Assembly (NCBI GenBank): GCA_041686315.1
Contig: JAWLEC010000026.1
Coordinates: 1 to 27,072, forward strand
Length of the DNA: 27,072 nucleotides
Direction: 5' to 3'
Source of the DNA: Sva-07 sp041686315
GTDB taxonomy: Bacteria; Actinomycetota; Acidimicrobiia; Acidimicrobiales; Ilumatobacteraceae
Shown: positions 22,085-27,072 of the stretch, piece after piece
Layout: each line of letters opens with the position of its first letter
Numbering within the stretch: position 1 is the first letter of the stretch
The notes under the pieces: generated by a model
The model's database searches: none
What the model saw: the letters and a program-made list of their open reading frames with translations, nothing else
Told to the model about the DNA's origin: nothing
Translations under genes and position numbers: made by a program

Positions 22085-23533
22085 TCAGGAGTCGAAACCG
22101 AGGCCGAGGCGATCGAGCGAGCGGAGCCAGAGGTTGCGCTTGCCGGTGCGGTCCTCCCGGTCGAGCGACCAGCGGGTGGCCTGGATGCCGGCGAACCGGA
22201 ACGGCTCGGGCGGGAACGGCAGCGGCTTCGACTTCACGAAGTCGGTCTGCGTGGCGATGGACTTGCGGCCCGCCAGCAGGTCGAGCATCGCCGAGGCGGC
22301 GAATCGGGTGGCGGCGACACCGAGCCCCGTGTAGCCCACGGCGTAGGCGATGCGGTCGGACATGGCCGTGCCGAAGAACACCGAGAAGCGGGTGCTGGTG
22401 TCGATCGCCCCGCCCCAGGCGTGGGTGAAGTCCACGTCGTCGAGTTGCGGGAACGTCTCGAAGAAGTGCCGTGACAGCGTGGCCCAGGTCTCGGGACGGC
22501 TCTCCTGCTCGATCGACACCTTCGATCCCCAGAAGTAGATGGCGTCGTAGCCGCCCCACAGGATCCGGTTGTCGGCGGTGAGTCGGTAGTAGTGGAACTG
22601 GTTGGTGATGTCGGAGAGACCCTGGCGGCGGGCCCACCCGATGCGTGCCATCTGCTCGACGCTGAGCGGTTCGGTCACCATGCAGTAGTCGTAGACGGGC
22701 ACCATGTACTGGCGGATCCGGCGCAGCAGCGGCTTGTCGGCGTTGGTGCCGAGGACGGCCTTGGCACACCGGATGGTGCCGAGCGGTGTGCGGATCGCGA
22801 CGCCGCTGCCGTCGCGGTCGAGGTCGACGGCCTTGGTGTGCTCGTAGATCCGCACGCCGAGGTCCTCGGCGACCCGTTTCAGCTCCCAGGCGAGCTTGGC
22901 CGGGTCGACGAGCGCGGCGCGGCTCGTGCGGAACAGCCCGCCGGTGTAGGTGGGCGAGTCGACCTCGGCGCGCATCGCGTCGGCGTCGAGCCACTCGACC
23001 TTCTGGTCGAGCGAGCGCAACAGGTCGTGTTCCTCGCGCAGGGCGTCGAGGTAGGACGCCGGGTGGCTCGTGGTGGCCACGTCGATGACACCGTTGCGTT
23101 CGTAGTCGCAGTCGATGCCGTACCGCTCGATCGTGGCCTCGATCTCGTCGAGGTTGCGCAGGCCGAGTTCCTCGAGCAGGTCGATCTCGTCGGCGTGGCG
23201 TTCGATTCCGTTGCCCACCCCGTGGGTGAGCGACGACTCCATGAAGCCGCCGTTGCGGCCGCTGGCGGCACCGCCCACCTCGCCCTTGTCGATCAGCAGC
23301 ACGTCACGCGACGGATCACGCTCCTTGGCGAGCACGGCGGTCCAGAGGCCGGTGTAGCCGCCGCCGACGATGCACAGGTCGCAGTGTTCGTCTCGAACGA
23401 GCGTGGGGTTCGACTCGGGGATCGAGGCGCTCTCCAACCAGAACGGGTAGGGCTCGGCATCGGCGATCGCGTCGAGGGCGAGCTGTTCGATGGCGTCGGC
23501 GGACCGATCGTGCGGGACTCTGTTGTCGTTCAT
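22085..23533 (-). CDS. DAO-family FAD-dependent amine oxidoreductase
   Basis: This flavoenzyme has 482 aa and probably oxidises a secondary or primary amine; gamma-glutamylputrescine oxidoreductase-like enzymes share this layout. About 50 leading residues include EPYPFWLESA. The FAD-binding motif is CIVGGGYTGLWTA (near 53-65), followed by LLIDKGEVGGAASGRNGGF, a hallmark of this group. A substrate domain ends at HAWGGAIDTS and the AYAVGYTGLGVAATRFAA segment contacts FAD. The C-terminus (RNLWLRSLDRLGLGFDS) is typical. It is divergent from the SDR gene with a 58-bp shared promoter gap. The substrate is not determinable. Confidence 0.87.
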   Translation of the reverse strand: MNDNRVPHDRSADAIEQLALDAIADAEPYPFWLESASIPESNPTLVRDEHCDLCIVGGGYTGLWTAVLAKERDPSRDVLLIDKGEVGGAASGRNGGFMESSLTHGVGNGIERHADEIDLLEELGLRNLDEIEATIERYGIDCDYERNGVIDVATTSHPASYLDALREEHDLLRSLDQKVEWLDADAMRAEVDSPTYTGGLFRTSRAALVDPAKLAWELKRVAEDLGVRIYEHTKAVDLDRDGSGVAIRTPLGTIRCAKAVLGTNADKPLLRRIRQYMVPVYDYCMVTEPLSVEQMARIGWARRQGLSDITNQFHYYRLTADNRILWGGYDAIYFWGSKVSIEQESRPETWATLSRHFFETFPQLDDVDFTHAWGGAIDTSTRFSVFFGTAMSDRIAYAVGYTGLGVAATRFAASAMLDLLAGRKSIATQTDFVKSKPLPFPPEPFRFAGIQATRWSLDREDRTGKRNLWLRSLDRLGLGFDS

Positions 23534-23591
23534 GCTCTCACTGGCGTGCAGCGTACTGCCGGCGCCGAGGCGGCGCGCCTACGGTTCGGGC

Positions 23592-24320
23592 ATGGATCTC
23601 GGGATCGCAGGTCGTCGGGCCGCCGTGGCCGCGGGAACGTCGGGGCTGGGCCTCGGCGCCGCCGTGTCGCTGGCTGCCGAAGGGGTGCACGTGGCGGTCT
23701 GTGGCCGTGACGAGGAGCGTCTGGAGATGGCCGTCGACCGGATCGGTCACGGTTGCGTCGGCATCGTCGCCGACGTGGCGACCCCCGACGGCGCGGCCGG
23801 GTTCGTGGACGACGCCGTCGGCCGGCTCGGTGGCGTCGACATCCTCGTTCCCAACGCCGGTGGACCGCCGCCGGGCGATTTCGCGTCCACGCCGGTCGAC
23901 GCCTATCCGGCGGCGATCGAACTCAACCTGATGTCGGTGGTGGCGATGTGCAAGGCCGCCGTTCCGTCGATGCAGCTGCGTGGGTGGGGTCGGGTCGTGG
24001 CGATCACGTCGTTGGCCGTACGCCAGCCGATGGGACAACTCATCTTGTCGAACACGGCGCGTGCAGGCGCCACGGCGTTCCTGAAGACGCTCGCGCTGGA
24101 GGTGTCGGGTGACGCAGTGACGGTGAACTCCGTGCAGCCCGGTCTCCACCGGACGCCCCGTGTGGAGCAGCTCTACGGCGCCGATGCCGTCGACGACATG
24201 CATATGGGCGACGCCGACGACTTCGGTGCGGTCGTGGCCTTCCTGTGCAGCGAGCAGGCGAGGTTCACCACGGGCGTACAGCTGCACGTCGACGGAGGCG
24301 CCTACCTCGGGTTGCTCTGA
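23592..24320 (+). CDS. Short-chain dehydrogenase/reductase, atypical active site
   Basis: This Rossmann-fold SDR of 242 aa is close in form to 3-oxoacyl-ACP-reductase-like proteins. The cofactor loop is GTSGLGLG rather than TGxxxGIG. Downstream segments VPNAGG, NLMSVVAMCKAAVPSM and TVNSVQPGLHRT and the LHVDGG ending fit. The catalytic Ser140 is present, but the Tyr position (+13) is Ser and the Lys position (+17) is Arg (LSNTAR). This variation is known in a recognised SDR subgroup, so activity may differ. The ATG at 23592 fits the fold; the frame is open further upstream without support. Its last 19 bases overlap the end of the opposing glycosyltransferase gene. Confidence 0.87.
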   Translation: MDLGIAGRRAAVAAGTSGLGLGAAVSLAAEGVHVAVCGRDEERLEMAVDRIGHGCVGIVADVATPDGAAGFVDDAVGRLGGVDILVPNAGGPPPGDFASTPVDAYPAAIELNLMSVVAMCKAAVPSMQLRGWGRVVAITSLAVRQPMGQLILSNTARAGATAFLKTLALEVSGDAVTVNSVQPGLHRTPRVEQLYGADAVDDMHMGDADDFGAVVAFLCSEQARFTTGVQLHVDGGAYLGLL

Positions 24321-25354
24321 TCACCGGTCTGATCCGGTGCGTGGTCGGCCGCCGGGACTCCGCAGGAGCCGTCGCCCGTGCCGTCGAGTTCGTCCCGGCG
24401 CTGCCGCAGGCGCAGGTCCTCCAGGAGTCGGCGGTTGGCCGACTGGAGGTCGGCGAGGAACGCCACCGACCAGATCTGGATGGCCACCAGCATCAGGCCG
24501 ATCCCCAGCAGGAGGCTGGGCACTCGGCTCGTGTACTCGTCTTCGACGAGGTAGAGCACGAGCCAGCGCACGAGGAGGCCGAGCCCGACGAGTGCCGGCA
24601 CGGCACCGATGGCGAAGAAGAACCGGAACGGCTTGTAGATCGCGAAGCTGCGCACGATGGCCTGTGCGGACCGGAAGATGTAACGCGAGGTGCTCTTCAC
24701 GAGGCGTGAATCACGCGTCTTGGGGTTGACCGAGACGGGCACGGAGGCCACCCGGAAGTCGTTCCAGCCGGCCTGCACGATCGTCTCCATCGTGTACGTG
24801 TACCGGCCGAACACCTGCACCCGCATGGCGGCGTCACGGCTGTAGGCACGAAAGCCGCTGGCCGCGTCGCGCACGCCGGTGCCGGAGAACCGGCGGACCA
24901 CCGAGCTGCCGACGCGCTGGAACAGCTTCTTCGTGCGGGAGAAGTCGTCGATGTCCTCGATGGGGCGTTCGCCGACCACCATGTCGGCCTCGCCGGCCAC
25001 GATCGGGGCGACGATGTCGGCCACCGATGCGCCGTCGTACTGGTTGTCGGCGTCGGTGTTCACGATCACGTCGGCACCGGCACGGAGGCAGGCGTCGAGG
25101 CCGGTGGTGAACGCTGCAGCGAGCCCGCGGTTGTGGTCGTGGCGGACGACGTGATCGACACCGAGCTCGCGAGCGATCTCGACCGTGCGGTCGGAGCTGC
25201 CGTCGTCGATCACGAGCCACTCCACCACGTCGACGCCGGGGATCTCGCGGGGAAGGTCGGCGAGGGTCAGCGGCAGCGTGGCCTCTTCGTCGAAGCAGGG
25301 GATCTGGATGATCAGCTTCAGGGGTCGGGCCATCGCCGCGATCGTATCGGTCAC
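24302..25354 (-). CDS. Family 2 glycosyltransferase with C-terminal membrane helices
   Basis: This GT2 enzyme of 350 aa, DPM/ArnC-like, probably transfers a sugar from a nucleotide donor to a polyprenyl-phosphate carrier on the cytosolic face. The GT-A fold has IQIPCFDEEATLPLTL at the start, DDGSSD near residues 49-54, NTDADNQYDG near 96-105 with the metal-binding Asp residues, and TYTMETIVQAGW. Two hydrophobic segments at about 245-270 and 282-310 anchor it. The tail (320-350) is polar. The GTG at 25354 overlaps the previous gene by 4 nt (GTGA); an ATG seven codons later is an alternative. It ends 19 bases inside the SDR gene. Confidence 0.88.
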   Translation of the reverse strand: MTDTIAAMARPLKLIIQIPCFDEEATLPLTLADLPREIPGVDVVEWLVIDDGSSDRTVEIARELGVDHVVRHDHNRGLAAAFTTGLDACLRAGADVIVNTDADNQYDGASVADIVAPIVAGEADMVVGERPIEDIDDFSRTKKLFQRVGSSVVRRFSGTGVRDAASGFRAYSRDAAMRVQVFGRYTYTMETIVQAGWNDFRVASVPVSVNPKTRDSRLVKSTSRYIFRSAQAIVRSFAIYKPFRFFFAIGAVPALVGLGLLVRWLVLYLVEDEYTSRVPSLLLGIGLMLVAIQIWSVAFLADLQSANRRLLEDLRLRQRRDELDGTGDGSCGVPAADHAPDQTGDQSNPR

Positions 25355-26313
25355 TCGTGCTCCGCCGCCGGTGGCGCCTCGGCCGGCGGTGGCGGCGCGG
25401 GTCGGACGGCCGGCCGCGGTGCTGCGGCGGTGGAGACGCCGGCGCCGAGCAGGTCGACCACGATCGTGACGATCCGGCTCGTGACGGCGACGGAGGCGGC
25501 GAGGCCCGCACCGAGCGGGGCGGTCATGAGCGACACGAACGTCGCTTCACGGACGCCGATGCCGCCGGGCAGGCCGACGATCACGAAGCCCGCGATCCAC
25601 GACACACAGGTCGCGAACCCGACGTCGGCGGCGAAGCCCCACGACATGTCGGCGCCGAGGGCGACCACCACGGCGACGTTCATCGCCGAGTACAGCACCC
25701 ACACCGGGACGTGGCGGGCCACCTGGACGCCCAGCCAGCGACCTTCCGGGAGCACGAGTCGGCGGTCGGGCACGAGCCGCGTCGCGAGGCGCGCGACGCC
25801 GGCGCGGAGACGGGTCGACGAGACGGCAGCGAGCACGATGAGGACCCCCATCGTCAGCAGGGTCGCAGCGACGGCCCGGTCGGCGCCCGAGACGAACCCG
25901 GCGGCTGCGGCGACCGTGGCGGCGCCGAGCAGCTGCGCCATCATCGACCAGGCGGTGGCCGGGTAGGCCGCCGATCGGGAGACGCCGCTGCGGTAGGCCA
26001 GTTCCGCCTGTCCCACGATGGGCCAGATGCCGCCGGGTACGTACTTGCCGAGTTGGCCGACGAAGAACCAGACGAGCCCGGAGCGCCGCCGTGCCGTGGC
26101 GCCGTGGTGGTGGAGGACGGCGATCCAGTTGACGCCGATGCCGGCCATCGAGGCGAGACCGGCCACGACTGCTGCACCCAGCCACGGCAGGCTCGCCGAG
26201 CCGAGCGCCTCGGCGAACGTGTCACGGTCGCGGACGATCTGTGCCGCCACGAAGGCGATCCCGACCACCCCGACGAGAATGCCGAGGAGGCTGCCGAGAC
26301 GGCGTCGGTCCAT
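25351..26313 (-). CDS. Flippase-like membrane protein (UPF0104/LPG-synthase TM family)
   Basis: This polytopic membrane protein has 320 aa and about 8 hydrophobic segments. It belongs to the lysylphosphatidylglycerol synthase transmembrane/AglD-like family. Signatures are FFVGQLGKYVPGGIWPIVGQAELAYRSG (about 83-110) and IVGLPGGIGVREATFVSLM near 250, both typical. The last 30 residues are a Pro/Ala-rich cytosolic tail. Members often sit beside GT2 enzymes and are suggested to handle or flip lipid-linked sugars or phospholipids. It follows the methyltransferase gene by 10 bp and overlaps the GT2 gene by 4 nt, so one transcript is likely. Confidence 0.85.
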   Translation of the reverse strand: MDRRRLGSLLGILVGVVGIAFVAAQIVRDRDTFAEALGSASLPWLGAAVVAGLASMAGIGVNWIAVLHHHGATARRRSGLVWFFVGQLGKYVPGGIWPIVGQAELAYRSGVSRSAAYPATAWSMMAQLLGAATVAAAAGFVSGADRAVAATLLTMGVLIVLAAVSSTRLRAGVARLATRLVPDRRLVLPEGRWLGVQVARHVPVWVLYSAMNVAVVVALGADMSWGFAADVGFATCVSWIAGFVIVGLPGGIGVREATFVSLMTAPLGAGLAASVAVTSRIVTIVVDLLGAGVSTAAAPRPAVRPAPPPPAEAPPAAEHE

Positions 26314-26323
26314 GCGGCCGAGC

Positions 26324-26962
26324 TCAGCGACGGGGCCGGGCGAGCAGCATCGTCCAGGGCATGGGGTCGGCGGCGTCGATCACGTCGAACCGGCTGGCGA
26401 CGAGCCGCCGGAAACCGCGGTTCGTCCAGTGGTTGACGTGACCCGGGGTGTTGCCCAGGTCGCGCACGTACCTGCCGCGGGCCATGTTGCCGATCCGCCA
26501 GATCGGTTCGAACGGCACGGAGGCGAGCAGGTGGCCCGAGCACACGCGGGCGAGTTCGCCGAGCGCGGCCTGCGTGTCGGGGAGGTGCTCGAACACCTCC
26601 ACCGCCACCACCAGATCGAAGGTTGCGTCGGCGAACGGCAGGGTGGTGGCGTCGCCGAACACACAGCGGAGGTCGCGTTCGCGCCACTCGGCCACGAGAT
26701 CCTGGTCGGGCAGGTCGAGTCCGGTGACGGATGCCTCGGGGAAGCGCTCGATCATGCGCGACGTCACGATCCCCTCGCCGACGCCGATCTCGAGGATCCG
26801 CGCCGGTGGCTCGCTCGACGACCGGTGGAGGAAGCGGTCGAGTGCAGCGAAGAAGCCGCGCATCATCCGTTGTTCGATGGGGTTGGTCGTGGCGTACTTG
26901 TCGTAGGTGTTGCCGGTCGGAACAGTGTGGCTGCCGGTGCCGGTGTCGTCGGGGTGGTTCAT
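26324..26962 (-). CDS. Class I SAM-dependent methyltransferase
   Basis: This methyltransferase has 212 aa. SAM-binding motif I is ILEIGVGEGIV (near residues 55-65), followed by VTGLDLPDQ, the acidic motif GDATTLPFADATFDLVVAVEVFEHLPD, and a RGRYVRDLGNTPGHVNHW segment near the end. The start at 26962 is chosen for its 4-nt ATGA overlap with the stop of the incomplete gene upstream; an earlier in-frame start would overlap that gene far more. It precedes flippase and GT2 genes, so its substrate may be a sugar or lipid in the same pathway. The small-molecule target is unknown. Confidence 0.82.
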   Translation of the reverse strand: MNHPDDTGTGSHTVPTGNTYDKYATTNPIEQRMMRGFFAALDRFLHRSSSEPPARILEIGVGEGIVTSRMIERFPEASVTGLDLPDQDLVAEWRERDLRCVFGDATTLPFADATFDLVVAVEVFEHLPDTQAALGELARVCSGHLLASVPFEPIWRIGNMARGRYVRDLGNTPGHVNHWTNRGFRRLVASRFDVIDAADPMPWTMLLARPRR

Positions 26963-27072
26963 CGTCCGGTGCTCCAGATCACGAATCGGTTGTTCGACCA
27001 CACGTCCTCGAAGCCCAGTTCGCGTGCCGTCGAGCGGTCGAGTTCGGGCTGCCAGTAGGTGGACCGTTTGCG
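26959..27072 (-). CDS. C-terminal end of a gene running off the window
   Basis: Only the last 37 codons are present, ending in TGA at 26959-26961. The peptide ends with an ELGFEDVWSNNRFVIWSTGR tail, which looks like real protein and continues in frame to the window edge. It shares the ATGA junction with the methyltransferase gene and so heads or extends the glycoconjugate operon. The fragment is too short to assign; a glycosyltransferase, a methyltransferase or another enzyme are all possible. Confidence 0.6.
   Translation of the reverse strand, partial: RKRSTYWQPELDRSTARELGFEDVWSNNRFVIWSTGR

Overview
The window is high-GC bacterial DNA with densely packed genes. Many neighbouring genes overlap by 4 nt (ATGA or GTGA), by 1 nt (TGATG), or sit 1 nt apart (TGACGTG). 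Gene content points to Actinomycetota: a DUF501 gene next to a Ppx/GppA-like gene, a GlgX-type debranching enzyme, IFGAVDF-type XdhC, and no U-tracts after hairpins. Class Acidimicrobiia (Ilumatobacter-like) is my best guess, but this is an impression from gene content and not a search result. I saw no rRNA, tRNA, insertion sequence, prophage or CRISPR array.

Layout. (1) 1-2159: an unknown gene, a hairpin between converging genes, a secreted lipoprotein with an amicyanin-like copper site, and a 58-residue zinc-ribbon protein. (2) 2209-8593, minus strand: a nucleoside-uptake operon in the order BMP-family binding lipoprotein, double ABC ATPase, two permeases, adenosine deaminase. A strong hairpin follows the binding-protein gene. 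(3) 8759-12695: an SGNH-hydrolase-like membrane protein, a pair of inverted REP-like palindromes, two enoyl-CoA hydratase-family proteins with altered catalytic residues, an unknown acidic protein and an unknown very basic protein. (4) 12727-20036, mostly minus strand: MoxR ATPase (CoxD-like), VWA protein (CoxE-like), a split XdhC/CoxF-I pair, MocA-like nucleotidyltransferase, CoxG-like SRPBCC protein, DUF501, a shortened Ppx/GppA-like protein and a GNAT acetyltransferase. A plus-strand NlpC/P60 gene breaks the run. (5) 20100-22063: six 12-bp tandem repeats immediately before a GlgX-like glycogen debranching enzyme. (6) 22085-24320: a DAO-family FAD oxidoreductase and a divergent atypical SDR. 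(7) 24302-27072, minus strand: an overlapping operon of an incomplete gene, a SAM methyltransferase, a flippase-like membrane protein and a GT2 glycosyltransferase, probably for a lipid-linked glycoconjugate.

How the parts may work together. Region 2 imports nucleosides and deaminates adenosine. Region 4 looks like a maturation kit for a molybdenum hydroxylase (CO dehydrogenase or xanthine dehydrogenase family), but no structural subunit of such an enzyme lies in the window. A purine-catabolic link between the two (inosine to hypoxanthine to xanthine dehydrogenase) is attractive but is inference only. The most unusual items are the detached Cox maturation module, the truncated Ppx/GppA beside DUF501, the two DNA repeat structures, and the two-domain copper lipoprotein.
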